Below are positions 35,505 to 47,106 of a DNA stretch of 64,000 nt, piece by piece. This DNA comes from Tyto alba (Eukaryota > Chordata > Aves > Strigiformes > Tytonidae), in NCBI RefSeq assembly GCF_018691265.1, contig NW_024881282.1, forward strand, positions 27,802,899 to 27,866,898. The letters are read 5' to 3'. Every line of letters begins with the position of its first letter. The stretch's first letter is position 1. The notes below the pieces were generated by a model. That model searched no databases. It was not told the origin of the DNA and saw only the letters and a list, made by a program, of their open reading frames with translations. A program made the translations under genes and the position numbers.

Positions 35505-38500
35505 GGGTATTTTCGGCTGGGCATTGGACAGCCCTCGGATGTTTTCAGCCAGATGTCGAATGGCCCTCGGGCGTTTTCAGCCGGGCGTCAAACGGCCGTT
35601 GGGAGTTTTCATCCAGGCGTTGAATGTCCGTCGGGCATTTTCCATGGGGCCCTGAACAGCCCTCGGGTGCTTTCTGCCACGTGTCAAACAGCTCTCGGGC
35701 GTTTTTGGCCAGACGCCGAATGGCCGTCGGGCATTTTCGGCTGGGCACAGGACAGCTGTCGGGCTTTTCCAACCGGACGCTGGACATCCATTGAGCATTT
35801 TCAGCTGGGTATCGAAGGGCCATCGGGTGTTTTCAAATGGGTGCAAGAAGAGCTTTCAGGCGTTTTCAACTGGGCATTGAAAGGCCCTCGGGCGTTTTCA
35901 GCCCTGCATTGAACAGCCGTTGAGCGTTTTTGGCCGGGCCTCGAATGGCCATCCAGCATTTTAGGCAGAGCACCAAATGGCCCTCAGACGAGTTCAGCCG
36001 GGCATGGAACAGCTGTCGTGTATTTTCGGCCGGGTCCGAATGTCCATCTGGTGCTTTTGGCTGGGTGAAGGACAGCAGTCAGGTTTTTTCTGCCAGACCT
36101 CGAATACCATCTGGCATTTTAGTCAGAGCGCCAAATGGCCCTCAGATGTTTTCAGCCGGACGTCGAATGACCATCAGGTGTTTTCAGCAAGACATCGAAC
36201 AGCTGTTGGGCATTTTCAGCCGGACATAGAACGGCCGTCAGGAATTTTCATCAGGGCTCTGTACGGCTGTTGGGCGTTTTCAGCCGGGCACTGAATGGTC
36301 CTCATACTTTTTCATCCAGGCATCAGTCATCGGGTGTTTTTGGCCAGGCCTCAAAAGGCCATCGGGCTTTTTCAGCCAAGCGTCAAATGGCCCTTGGGCA
36401 TTTTCAGCCGGGCGTCGAACAGCTGTCGGGCTTTTTCAGCCAGACGCTGAATGGCCCTCGGGCATTTTCAGCCGGGCAACGGATGGCCCTTGGGTGTTTT
36501 CGGCCGGACATTGAATGGCCATTGGGTGTTTTCAGCCAGGCGCTGAAATGTCCCTCAAGTGTTTTCTGCCAGATGCTGAATGGCTGTCTGGCATTTTTGT
36601 CTGGGCTCCATAAGGCCATCAGGCTTTTTCGGCCGAACACCAGACAGCCCTCCGGCATTTTCAGCCAGGTGCAGAATGGCCTTGTGACCTTTTTGGCGGT
36701 GTGCTGAACGGCTCTCTGGGTTTTTCGGCCAGGGGCAGAACAACCGTAGGGTGTTTTCGGCAGGGCCTCGGACGGGCGTCGAGCATTTTTGGCCAGGCAC
36801 CAAACAGCCCTTGGGATTTTATGGTTGGCGCCGGATGGCCCTCGGGCATTTTTGGCTGGGCACCGAATGATGCTTGGGCATTTTCGGCCTGGTGTCAAAT
36901 GTCCGTCGGGCATTTTAGGCCGGTCACCAAACAGTGGTTGGGCGTTTTCAGCTGGGTGCCAAATGGCCATCAGGTGTTTTCGGGCAGGCCTCGAAGGGCC
37001 ATCCGGTGATTTCTGCTGGGCGTCAAACAGCTGTTGGGTGTTTTCAGCCAGACGTTGAATGGTTGTCAGTCGTTTTTGGCCTGGTGCCGAAAGGTCTTCA
37101 GGTATTTTCGGCTGGACCTCGAAAGTCCATTGGGCGTTTTTGGCCAGGAGTCAAATGACTGTCAGGCGTTTTCGGCCTGGCAACAAACGGCTCTCTGGCA
37201 TTTTTGGTCGGGTGTCAAACGTCCACCAGATGTTTTCGGCTGGGCTTCAATGGGCCGTCAGGCATTTTCAGCTGGGTGTCAATGGGCTTTCAGGCATTTT
37301 CAGCCATGCACCGATCAGCCATCGGGCGATTTTTGCTGGGCGTCAAATGGGCATCATGCTTTTTTGGCTGAGCTTTGAACAGCTCTTGGGCATTTTTGGC
37401 CGGACGCCGAATGATGCTTGGACTTTTTCGGCCGGGTGTCAAATGTCTGTTGGGCGTTTTCGGTCGGGCACCGAGCGGCCATTGGGCATTTTTTGGACTG
37501 GCCTCAAATGGCCTTTGGGTGTATTCGGCCAGGCCTCGGACAGCCATCGGGCATTTTTGGCTGGGCGTCAAACAACTGTCGGGCATTTTTGGCCATACAC
37601 TGAACAGCCTCCAGGCAAATTTCCATGGCTTCGAATGGCCATTGGGATTTTTTGGCTGTGTGTTGAATGGCTGTCAGGTGTTTTCGGCCAGGGTCTGAAT
37701 GGCCCTTGGGTGTTTTCGGCTGGGTGCCAAATGTTTGTCTGGCAATTTTGACTGGGCACTGAATGGCCCTCGAGTGTTTTTGGCCGGGCCTTGAAAGTCC
37801 GTCGGGTGTTTTCAGCCAGCAGTCAAATGGCCATCGGACATTTTCAGCCAGGCACTGATTGTCTCTCTGGTGTTTTCGGCCAGGCATTGAACAACCATTG
37901 ATCATTTTTGGCAGTGCTTCAATGGTCTATTGGACGCTTTTGGATGGGCTTTGGATGGCCGTCGGGCATTTTGGGCCATGCGTCTAACGGCCCTCTGAGC
38001 TTTTTCATCCAGCTGCCAAAAGGCCATCGGGCATTTTCGGCCGTGCACCAAATGGCTGTTGGGCATTTTTGGCTGGGCCTTGAATGGCTGTTGGGCATTT
38101 TCAAACCCTTTATCAATCGGCCCTCATGTGTTTTCGGCACTGCGTCGAACATCTGTTGGTTGTTTTGGACCATGTCTCTAACAGCCCTCAGGTGTTTTTG
38201 ACTGGGCGTCGAACGTCCGTCGGGCATTTACTGCTGGGCCTCGACGTCCATAGAGCGGTTTCTGCAGGGCACCGAATGGCCATCATGCATATTGGGGCAG
38301 GCGCAGGATGGCCCTCAGGCATTTTTAGCCAGATGTCGAACAGCCCTCAGGTATTTTCAGCCAGGCAACAGAGGGCCGATGGGTGTTTTAATCTTGACGT
38401 CAAATGTCCATCTCATTTTTTGGCCGAAAGTAAAACGGCTGTCAGGCATTTTCAGCCGGGCTTCAAATGGCCGTCGGGTATTTTCGGCAGCGTGTTGAAG

Positions 38501-39110
38501 GGCTTTCAGGCTTTTTCTGTCAGGTGTCGGACAGCCACTGGGCATTTTTAGCCAGGCGCTGGATGGCCGTTGCGCGTTTTGGGCCAGGCCTCTAATGGCC
38601 CTAGAAGCACTTTTGTCAGGGCACCGAAAGGCTGTAGGGCATTTTCGGCCAGGTGCCAAATGACCGTCAGCTGTTTTCAGCCAGGTGTCGAACGACCATT
38701 AGTCATTTTCGCCTGGGCATTGATGGGCAGTCGGGCGTTTTCGGCTGGGCATCGAAAGGCTTTTGGGTCTTTTCAGCCAGGAACTAGAAAGACCTTGAGC
38801 GTTTTCAGCAGGGCATAAAACGGCCCTCCAGCATTTTCAGAGAGATCTCAAACAGCCATTGGACATTTTCGGCCAGGCAGAGAGCGGCCCTCGGGTGTTT
38901 TTAGCCAGATGTCGAATGGCCCTCAGGCATTTTCAGATGGGTGCCAGACAGCCATCAGTCATTTTCGTCCAGGACTTTAAGGGCACTTGGAACTTTTTAT
39001 TCCTGGTGCCGAAAGGCCCTCGGGCATCTTTGGAAAGGTGCCAAATGGCCGTCATGCGTATTTGACTGGGCCTCGGATTGCAGTCGGGTGTTTTCAGCTG
39101 GGCTCCAAAC
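35505..39110. repeat. 32-bp tandem repeat array, about 111 copies
   Basis: Unit on the plus strand is near TTTTCRGCCGGGCGTC followed by RAAYGGCCCTCGGGCR. Spacing of the TTTT anchor is exactly 32 bp over the first units (35542, 35574, 35606, 35638) and stays close to 32 to the end at 39091. Copies differ mainly by C-to-T and G-to-A changes at CpG-like sites, as expected for old methylated GC-rich DNA. The unit has no stop codon in any of six frames, which produces long overlapping ORFs on both strands. Flanks are ordinary AT-rich DNA on the left and a second satellite on the right. I do not recognise the unit as a named satellite. Confidence 0.95.
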
Positions 39111-39838
39111 ACACAGACACTAGGCAGAGCCAAAAGAGGCTCTCTTAGGGTCACTGCGATAACTTGTCACAGAAAGCACAAGCATATACGATCGTTGCTG
39201 TACAGCAGTCTACACTCCAAACTACCAAGGAACACTGAGGAATCCGTGACTATCTGCTTGTTTTAGTTAGGAAAGTAGAGACACTTAACCAGAGCCAGAG
39301 CAATCGCTGTGATTCTCACTGTGAGAATTTCTCGCGGAAAGTGCAAGCCGCATGATCATTGTTGTCCAAAAGGATCTGCTCCAAAATACTAATATACACT
39401 AAGCAAGCCGCGTCTCTCTCCTTGATTTCTGTGGGAAGACACAGACACTTCAAAGACAGAAAAAGCACTATAAGGCTCACGATGATAACTTGTCACAGAA
39501 AGCACTAGCACGTACGAGCATTGCTGTACAGCAGTGGCCCCTCCAAACTAACACAGTACACTAAGCAATCCCTGTATATCTGCTTCCTTTCACGGGGAAT
39601 ATACAAACATCCATACGAGCCAGAACAAGCGCTTATAGATTCACAGTGAAAATTTCTCAAAGAAAGCACGAGCACATACGATCATCACTGTACATCACTG
39701 TTTCCTTGAAAATACCACGCTGCACTAAGCAATCCATATCTATCTGCTTCCATTCACTGGGAACACAGAAACGTTCAGGAGAGCCAGAAAAAGCACTTTT
39801 AGATTCACAGCGAAAAAATATCACAGAAAGCACTAGCT
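39111..39838 (+). repeat. About 164-bp satellite, direct units
   Basis: Roughly five tandem units. The anchor GAAAGYRC recurs at about 39172, 39337, 39498, 39662 and 39826 (spacings about 161-165 bp). Each unit has an AGAGCCAGA-type block, CACTGTGA/ACAGYGAA, ATACGATC, CTGTACA, ACTAAGCAATC and ATCTGCTT. It begins without a gap after the last 32-bp repeat. Confidence 0.88.
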
Positions 39839-40135
39839 GTGAGCCAAAAAATGCTGCTCTGGCTCTGCTGAATGTTTGTGTGTTCCCAGAGAAATGAAGC
39901 AGATATGAATAGATTGCTTAATGTATTGTGAAAATTTGAAGGAAACAATGCTATACAGTGACAATCGTACCTGCTAGTGCTTTCTGCAAGAAGTTTTCTC
40001 TATGGGGCTAAAAATGTTATTCTGGCTCTGCTGAAGATTTGCGTGTTCCCAGTGAAAGGAAGCAGCTAGACAGGGATTGCTATGTGCAGCATGGTAGTTT
40101 GGAGGAAACAGTGCTGTATAGCAACGAAAATGAAA
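39839..40135 (-). repeat. About 164-bp satellite, inverted units
   Basis: The same unit in reverse complement: CTCTGGCTCTGCTGAATGTTT and GTGTTCCCA recur twice, with GATTGCTTA and AGTGCTTTCTGC between. Roughly 1.8 units. The switch of orientation is near 39838-39850. Confidence 0.85.
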
Positions 40136-42327
40136 AATGTTTAAATGCAGAAAAGCTGTTGTCAAACTTCATCGTTCATTTCTTGCAGATAAAGGATATT
40201 CCACTGTATTTTCCTTACCTATGGCTCAAATATATCTGCTTTATGAGCTGAAAAAAATAGGCACTGATATATGCATGTATTCTGGGAGATTTAGCCCTTT
40301 GAGTTTAAAAGAGTAGACTCTGGTCTTTCCTTATTAAATTCTATGAAAGTGCTTATTTACACATCTCATTAAGAGACTCAGAACTGACTGATACCTGAGA
40401 AAATATGGATGACTAATCTTCTGTGGTTTTGTTTGAAATAGGTTGAGTCTAATGCTTAGGGTGCTTTTTGCAACTTGGAAAACTTATGTCCAAATCCCCT
40501 TTTCCTTATAGATTCACTGTGTGACCATGCACAAATCCTTTAGTCTGCTTTTCCAACAGATAAAACCAATTTCCTGCCTCACAGGAATCTGTCAGAATGA
40601 TTACATGTAAATGTGTCCAGGTACTACAGCAAGGGTAGGGGGCATGGAGATTAACTGAACAACACTTTTGCTGAACCAGAACTTGCTTGACCTTTCCCAT
40701 TTAGACCACAATGTGTCTTTCTAAGCTGATCTCTCTGGATAGTAAAATATAATTGTAACCAAAATAATTCTTCTTATTATTAATTATCTGTTTAATGATA
40801 ATGTCCATAACATTTTCACAAATATTGAGCACATGATCATTAAGCTAACAAGGGGCACACTTTCTTATGCAATCTTTATGTAGATGTAAGGGGGTTGTTT
40901 CCTGTATGTGTTTATGTCTATCTCCTCAGCTGAATCCTCTAGAAATGAAAATCACAGTAGGAGGCAGTAATAGTGACTAAAAATTGAGTTTAAGATTAAC
41001 AAGTTTCGCTTCTCTTAGCAGGGGAAGAATTTAACTTTTTCAATCACAACAACATGTTGTATGGTTTAGTTACTGGTATTACAACTCTGTTCTGATTTTC
41101 AATGTAAAGTAGGTATGTTATAATGCATATTGTAGGTTTGATTTCTACTTCAAGGAGGTGTTTGTGTGTTTGCTCTTTATAGAAGGAAAGACCAAGTGAT
41201 AGATGGAAGGTTTGAGGACAAATTTTCCAGTCCTTTTACTCTTGATGAAGTAGGATCTGGCTTTCATGTGATGGCTTTGTGAAGGAGTGATGGTGGGAGG
41301 TGGGCTGGAGATGACTTGTAGTTCAAACATAGCTCCACACAGCTGCCTTGATAAATTTCTTGCAGCTGAAGATGATAAAGTACAGCATCACAGAGGAGCT
41401 ACAAATATCAGAAAAGTCTGATTAGAATGTTTTCTGGACTAATAAGGGAAAGAAGGAAGGTTTATCACAGAAGTTGGAAGCTGAACGGAACAAAGGATTA
41501 CTGTGGATTATCCAACAAGCATTAGTTTCCAATGTAACCTGATCACATAATACATTTAAGAATTTGTAGGCATTTACAGGACTCTATCACTTCCACAGCT
41601 GTTAGCACTTCACGTAAGAATTAAATCCAGAGTGCTTACTTACATGACTGGGTGTTCTTAAAAAAGAAACTGCTGCTTAGCTACAGTTCCTAGGGTAATA
41701 TCATTCACTTATACAGGAAGTAGGAATCTTTCTCACTAATGAACAAATTATTAGGCACAATTCACTGCCCTACACTGTAGTAGGTCAGATCAGGTGAACT
41801 CAACAGTCTCTTTTGGCCTTAAAACACATGAATATATGAATCTCTGAAATAAGGATGCATCACGCATGCAGCTCATCACCATGTTACTAGAAATGAGGGG
41901 ACAGTCCACACAATGAGAGCATCTGCTGCACTTCCCAGTCTTTTCATTCAGTACATAGCACTTACATTCTCTTCAGTATTTACACTGCATTCATCACTGG
42001 GAATACTTGAGCACCATACAGGGACTATCTGATGCTCACTTTTTTCCCCTGAATCACTAGTCATTGGAGACAGTTTGAGACAACTGAGACCTGCCATCGT
42101 ATGTTTTTATTTTAGTGTGTTAAAATACGGGAATCAACAAATTTGTATAAAGCACTATAGCCAAGTTTTAGCAATTCACATCCAGTGCTTTCACTGTGTT
42201 CACCTTTTGAATATCTGTTATACCCAGACAAGGTGATGACAAAAATAATAAAGGCATCTTTGGAGCTGAACTTTGTAGCATGTTCAGAGGTTAAAAAGTG
42301 TTCCTTTAAATCACAGAAGAACAAATG
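40136..42327. other. AT-rich non-coding DNA
   Basis: No gene seen. The only recognisable repeat is a weak CR1-like tail at about 41755-41855. Confidence 0.55.
41755..41855 (+). mobile_element. Possible CR1 3' tail
   Basis: GTAGGTCAGATCAGGTGAACTC, TCTCTTTTGGCCTTAAAA and ATGAATATATGAATCT follow the order of a diverged plus-strand CR1 3' end. Short and degenerate. Confidence 0.4.
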
Positions 42328-42333
42328 CAAAAG

Positions 42334-42592
42334 TGTTGCCTATTGTTGGCGTGGCGACCTGGTTCAGGAACGGCACGGTGGCCAATCCCAGGCCGCTCGG
42401 GCCATCTGCTCACAGACACCAATGCGGTGGACGGCAAATGGCGTTTTATTACTGAATGACACAGCCTTATATAGCTTGAGTTTACAACATCACTTCCGTC
42501 TGCTTACATCATAAACTAAACACTATAGGGAGAGGGGTCCTACCTTTCCGTACAGCGCAATATCTTCCGGTCACCGGACCCTAACTGCCACA
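42334..42592 (-). mobile_element. ERV-C 3' LTR
   Basis: A 259-bp LTR with TG...CA ends, TATA complement at 42467-42474 and poly(A) signal complement at 42445-42450. Confidence 0.95.
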
Positions 42593-42606
42593 TTTCCCCC
42601 CTTCCC
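42593..42606 (-). promoter_or_regulatory. ERV-C polypurine tract
   Basis: The minus strand reads GGGAAGGGGGGAAA immediately before the TG of the 3' LTR, the plus-strand primer site for reverse transcription. Confidence 0.9.
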
Positions 42607-42863
42607 TATGCTCAAAATAAATGGGTAGAAAAACAATATAAACTACAAGGCACATTCGGTTAGTAACACCTAAGATGGCTAAAATTCTGTTAATATATGT
42701 GAATAGGTTAATAAAAACATAACAAACTCAAGAGGTTATAATAAAAAACTTATATAAAACATAAGACACAACAAATAAGTAGAAAAGAGAAGACACTTGT
42801 TAATTATAGGACATACCTTACATATATAAAAATTAAACAAAGATTAATACCAGTGTTGTGCTC
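42607..42863. other. ERV-C region between env and 3' LTR
   Basis: About 250 bp of A-rich (minus-strand T-rich) sequence after the env stop. No further gene is seen. Confidence 0.6.
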
Positions 42864-43626
42864 TTAAAGCAGCTGTCGACATTCTACTAACATTAGATTA
42901 ACTGTTTCTAATCGATTTTTAACAAACTGCACAAGCCTGTTCAATATACATGGTCCAAAAATCAATGCTAGCATAAACAGTATGATTGGTCCCATTAATG
43001 CAGAAATAAGGGTGGTTAGCCACGGCGTATGGTTAAACCACGACTCAAACCATCCTTGCTGGGCTTCTCTGTCTCTTTTTCTTTTTTCTAAACCTTCCTG
43101 AAGTTTGGCCATGGTATCACGAACGACACCAGTTTTGTCTGCATATACACAGCATTCTTCTCCCAAAGCGGCACATAGTCCTCCTTGTTGTAAAAACAAG
43201 AGGTCTAGTCCTCTACGGTTTTGGAGAACTACTTCCAACAATGAACTCAGAGATTGTTCTAAGGCGCTGATTGATTTCTCAATTCGAGTAAGATCCTCAT
43301 CCACTGCAATTCTAAGGGAGTGAAATTTTTGATTCCGCTCAACTAATGAAGCTATTCCTGTTCCTGCCCCCGCAGCTCCTATGGCTAATAGGGTAGCTGT
43401 GGTCAAAGCAGTAAAAGGTTCTCGTTTCTGTACATGGTGCGAGGTTGAAGGAGTCAGATGGTCATAAACATATTCCTCAGGGTGATATATAATTCTCGGG
43501 ATAATTAGCACTTGTATACAAAACTCAGCACTTGTCTTAAGTTCTTTAATAGATATGCACGGAGTAATTCCGGCCTTTGAACATATCCACTTGGTGTTAT
43601 TGGCCGGGACTAGCCAATCAGCTATA
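42864..43626 (-). pseudogene. env: ERV-C env TM subunit, gammaretrovirus-like, open
   Basis: The TM-coding half is uninterrupted within the 287-codon frame 42864-43727. Using residue numbers of that frame: a furin-like VQKR at 99-102; a hydrophobic Ala/Gly-rich fusion peptide at about 105-129; a coiled-coil heptad region at about 130-175; the conserved core starting [10 protein letters not shown] (168-177), known as the immunosuppressive region in this family; CX6CC at 185-193 (CAALGEECC); a membrane span at about 236-260; a short cytoplasmic tail. CX6CC with an SU CXXC is the covalently linked gamma-type Env design. It is cut off from SU by the A25 run just upstream. Confidence 0.93.
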
Positions 43627-43651
43627 TTTTTTTTTTTTTTTTTTTTTTTTT
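43627..43651. repeat. T25 homopolymer in ERV-C env
   Basis: Perfect run of 25 T on the plus strand. It lies at the frame change between SU and TM. Confidence 0.95.
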
Positions 43652-43654
43652 GCT

Positions 43655-44580
43655 TTTGTGATGATATTACATAGACTTCTTTTCCCAAGAGGTACAGTGC
43701 CAACACATGTACCTTGTCCTGACACACGTTGCATTGTTATTCCCTGTTTGTTTTGAGTATCATTCCATCAACATTGTATCGGATTTGTCCCGTTCACCCA
43801 TTTTGGTCTGGAAGGTATACCTACGGCCTCATAAAGAGGAGGTCTGACATCATAGCAAAGCCAACAATGAGTTGTCATGTTTGGATTTGTTGAATTTAAG
43901 AACTGATGGGTTGAGTTTAATAATTTCCATAGAAGGGGTAATTTGGCCTCAGTAGTTTCGGTAGGTGTTTGTGGGTTGAGAACTGAATTAGGCCCGATAA
44001 CTTGAGGTTCCTGACGTACGGGTCTCTTTTGTATCCTTATCAATCCTCCTCTATCTTTGTTAGGTGCATAGTATCTAAAGCCCCAATTTTTGCCAATAAC
44101 CCATTCTACGTCGTTTTCGTTGGTTACATTTAAAAAAAATATATTGACATTTGCACTGCTTGCCATGCGGGCATACTAGCCCCCCCGAAAGATCTGACAT
44201 ATAGGGAGTACAACCGTTGGACCCCAGCTGGTCTTAAGAAACTGGTCTGGTTCCGTTACCTTCCAGCCAGACGCGATGGTTTCACAGCCCCAGTAGGAAC
44301 AATAATATGAATTAGGGAAGTTGCAGTAAGATTTGCCGGGGTTAGAGCTGGGGCACATGTAGTACATTGTCTGATTCAAACAGGGTTCTATTGGAACTAA
44401 ATCACAGAGGTGCACCGAGAAACTAGGGAGTCCTGTGGTAACAACTCTCTGTACTATTTTATGGTCCTCCCATCTTATCAACATCTATTCCCACAATTGC
44501 TGATTGTGTGAGCCATGAGATGGCGTTACAAACCCCAGGATTAAGATGAAAATCACACAAAGACGTTGCAGCCCCTTTTT
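43655..44580 (-). pseudogene. env: ERV-C env signal peptide and SU, broken
   Basis: Surface subunit in one frame with nonsense codons. A hydrophobic signal segment (LCVIFILILGFV) at about 44520-44565 is followed by TAG at 44485-44487. The first SU piece spans 44176-44484 and ends at TAG 44176-44178. The second spans 43768-44166 and ends at TGA 43768-43770. The latter carries CWLC at 43855-43866, the CXXC isomerase motif of gamma-type SU, and several N-glycosylation sequons. Downstream the frame continues to the T25 run at 43627-43651 (A25 on the coding strand), where it shifts relative to TM. Confidence 0.88.
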
Positions 44581-44854
44581 GTGGGAGCTATTTCACCGTT
44601 GTTTAAGTTCCGTCGGTGCGGAGCTCCAGGGAGCAGATGGAGTGATTGCTGGCTTCTCGTCCTCTCCTGTCACCGGGGCATATGGGTTACGAGGGTGTCC
44701 GATAAGTTGGTCCTGTGAATAAAAACTTACAGTTTCTGTTAGTTTCATTCCACTACTGGCATTATTTACATTATTATTATTGTTGCTATTATTGTCAGCC
44801 TGAAGATCTGGTTTGATAGACTTGAGTGGACATCATTTAACTTTGCCATCTTTT
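44581..44854 (-). other. ERV-C gag-env junction, pol deleted
   Basis: Only about 270 bp separates gag from env and none encodes protease, RT or integrase. Around 44705-44735 the minus strand has CTGTAAGT followed by TTTTTATTCACAG, which resemble a splice donor and an acceptor; the acceptor could serve a spliced env mRNA. These are weak pattern matches. Confidence 0.6.
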
Positions 44855-45628
44855 TTAACATCTGCATACCCTCGTCCCTGGTGGAGAATGCGGGCAGTTT
44901 GTCATAACATGGCCTGCTTGGCCGCATTCGAAACATGCCATTATACTAGCTATTGCAGTATGAACAGCTGTCTGAATTGGAATTAGATGTTCTTCTTTCA
45001 CGACATGTCTAATCATGTCTGCCAAGCTCAATCCTACCGGTAGGGATCGTAGAATTTCTTTAGTACTAGCATTGCACTGTTGGCGCAAGCAGTCTGCAAC
45101 GACTGGACCTTTTGCTTCTACCGGTAGGGAGGAGGAATCGATCGCCGCTTGAAGGCAATCCACAAACTGCGCGAAACTTTCACTCTCATTTTGTTTTATA
45201 GTTGACCATGGAGACAGCTTGACAATAACCTTAGAAGCTGTACAAATAGCTTCTCTAGCAGCACGGGTAGTTGCCATCACCTCATAGGCTCGTAAACCTT
45301 GAGCCTGCGCTTGAGATGTAATCATTGTTTGATCTGTTCCCATCAATCATTGTAGACTAGAACCATACAATGGATGGTCTGCTCCTGTTACCTGAGTCAA
45401 TTGTCTCGCACAGTTATCCTCCCAGTCCTGTTTGAAAACTATCATTCCTGCCCCATCAAAAATCAACCTACAAGTTTGTTTTATATCAAACGGGAGCATG
45501 TCATCTCCTCCAAAAATACCATCTATTAGTGTAGAGACCATAGCAGAATTGAGTCCCTTATCTGCTATCGCCTTGATGATTGTTTGTATATCCTTAGGAT
45601 TTGTAGGAGAGTACACTCTTCGTGCCCC
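44855..45628 (-). pseudogene. gag: ERV-C gag CA C-terminal half and NC, alpharetrovirus-like
   Basis: The structural polyprotein continues to the left of the nested LTR. Visible blocks are YSPTNPKDIQTIIKAIADKG, GLNSAMVSTLIDGIFGG (N-terminal capsid helices), the major homology region around QNESESFAQFVDCLQAAID, then PVVADCLRQQC and one zinc knuckle, CFECGQAGHVMTNC, at 44894-44935. A TGA at 45347-45349 interrupts the frame. The frame ends soon after the first knuckle, where two are common, probably because the pol deletion also removed the end of gag. The layout matches alpharetrovirus capsids better than gammaretrovirus ones. Confidence 0.88.
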
Positions 45629-46250
45629 TGACGTGCGGAAAACAGACTCCACAATCTGGTAGATTGTAAAGTAGGTATGTTTATTCAGCGCTGGGCACAC
45701 AGGGGATCACTCCTCCTAATGTGTGTGCAACCATATGGCACCGTCACCTTAGATTTATAGAGCGAATGATTACATATTCATAATATTTCGCAATATGCCT
45801 ATACATATGCATCACCTATCCCGCTTCGTATTAAAATTAGCATTACCATAATCTCCTCCCAGTTGAGTCTGCGCAGTGAGTTCCTTTGGTCCTGGGCAGG
45901 GGTCGTGAAGGGCTGGGCGGTGGTCGTGGGAGGAAGTATCTCCTCTTCCTCAGTGCTGAACTTTTCACCCCGAATTCCTGCGCAGTCTCTGTCACCTCCT
46001 GGACCTGGGCTAAACCTGCAGAGCAGGTTTGTGCCGGTTGTGGGGTAATCTTCTGCTGACACCCACTTACTTAGGGGTGGAGGGGGCTTTGTACTTAAAC
46101 AGGAGATAGTGGTCGAGCAACACAAACACAGCAATATCTATCTCGTACAAGCTAAGCAAACTCTTATCTCGACTATTTCTCTCGTCATCCCTTTCTTGCT
46201 ATTCCCATATTAACCCTTACATCCCCTGTTCCTATCTAGGCCCTGTATCA
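45629..46250 (-). mobile_element. Solo LTR nested in ERV-C gag, 4-bp TSD
   Basis: A 622-bp LTR with TGACGTGCGG at the left and CTGTATCA at the right, flanked by CCCC at 45625-45628 and 46251-46254. It is the same family and orientation as the solo LTR at 16686-17272. It splits the capsid coding region of ERV-C and therefore inserted later. The phase on the two sides is compatible once one TSD copy is discounted, which confirms a simple insertion. Confidence 0.95.
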
Positions 46251-46254
46251 CCCC

Positions 46255-47106
46255 GTCACTTTCTCCCATTACTCTGACCGGGTATGCTAACACTGCAGAG
46301 GGGGCCCAATCTGCACATGCAATTTTTATTTTCCTCCAGTCTGTAAGAGGGATTTTATCCTCTTGTATTTCCTTTTTGCTGTGGATAGTAATATTTCGAG
46401 TCCCAATTCTTATCTCATCCTCATTTGATTTCAAATCTGTTGTAAGCCAATCATCTCCAATAGTATCTGACTCAGAGCCGGAACTCGACTGACTGGTCTC
46501 TTCCGGGCTCTGATGCTTTTTCTTTGAGCTTCTGTCCTGCCTACATTCCTTTTTGGGACTTCTGCCCCTCCTGTTTTCTTTGTGATCAAGCAATTCCCTT
46601 CCTCTTGATCCGCCCCTTTGTCCGACCAGAGGGGGGGTTACTCGATAAGGGCATATTTGTAAACGGACATTCTGAGTAGTCTTCTTCTCCTTCTTTGTCT
46701 CCGCCTCCCCTTTTTGATCATCCCAACCATTCTCCTCCTCCTCACTCTCCGTATTAGGGCATATTACTGAGTAAATGCTCTGATTGTTTTCTCTTATCTG
46801 GTTTACATTCCCATTTCCTTTTTTGTTGTCCCTACCGCCCTTCTCTTTAGTCTTCCCCTCCTCTTGTCTATACATATTCATGGATTCCAACATTCCTCCC
46901 TTATCTTCTCCAAAGGCATCTTCACACTTCCCTTCCTCTCCCCGGGTGGCGCCATTTTGAGGTGCATAAGGCGGCGGTCTCACCCAGATGTTATCAGATT
47001 CAAATTTCTCTGCGGCACTTCTGGCCTCCTCCGCTAGCCCCCCCCCCAGAAGGTCTCTGCTTGTTTTTGATCCTTCGAGAGTGGAATAGGATGGTTTAAG
47101 GATTAT
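46255..47106 (-). pseudogene. gag: ERV-C gag linker and CA N-terminus
   Basis: An open frame of about 250 codons (to 46983) lies right of the nested LTR. Most is a low-complexity, highly charged Lys/Glu/Ser/Arg-rich linker (with SQSSSGSESDTIGDDW), ending in a capsid-like start with DWRKIKIACADWAP. The linker is much longer than in classical alpharetroviruses as I know them. The G24 tract at 47107-47130 shifts its frame relative to the matrix domain. Confidence 0.75.

Noticed and set aside
35545..39154. Dozens of long overlapping ORFs (up to 230 codons) on both strands, resembling a repeat protein
   Set aside because: The 32-bp unit lacks stop codons in all six frames, so ORFs arise automatically. 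Frames rotate every unit and both strands are equally open.
35505..40135. CRISPR-like array
   Set aside because: Units follow head to tail with no unique spacers, and the context is a vertebrate genome.
42185..42514. 109-codon plus ORF spanning the left edge of ERV-C, and its counterpart at 47326-47820
   Set aside because: They read antisense through the LTR; the shared C-terminal peptide is just the repeated LTR sequence.
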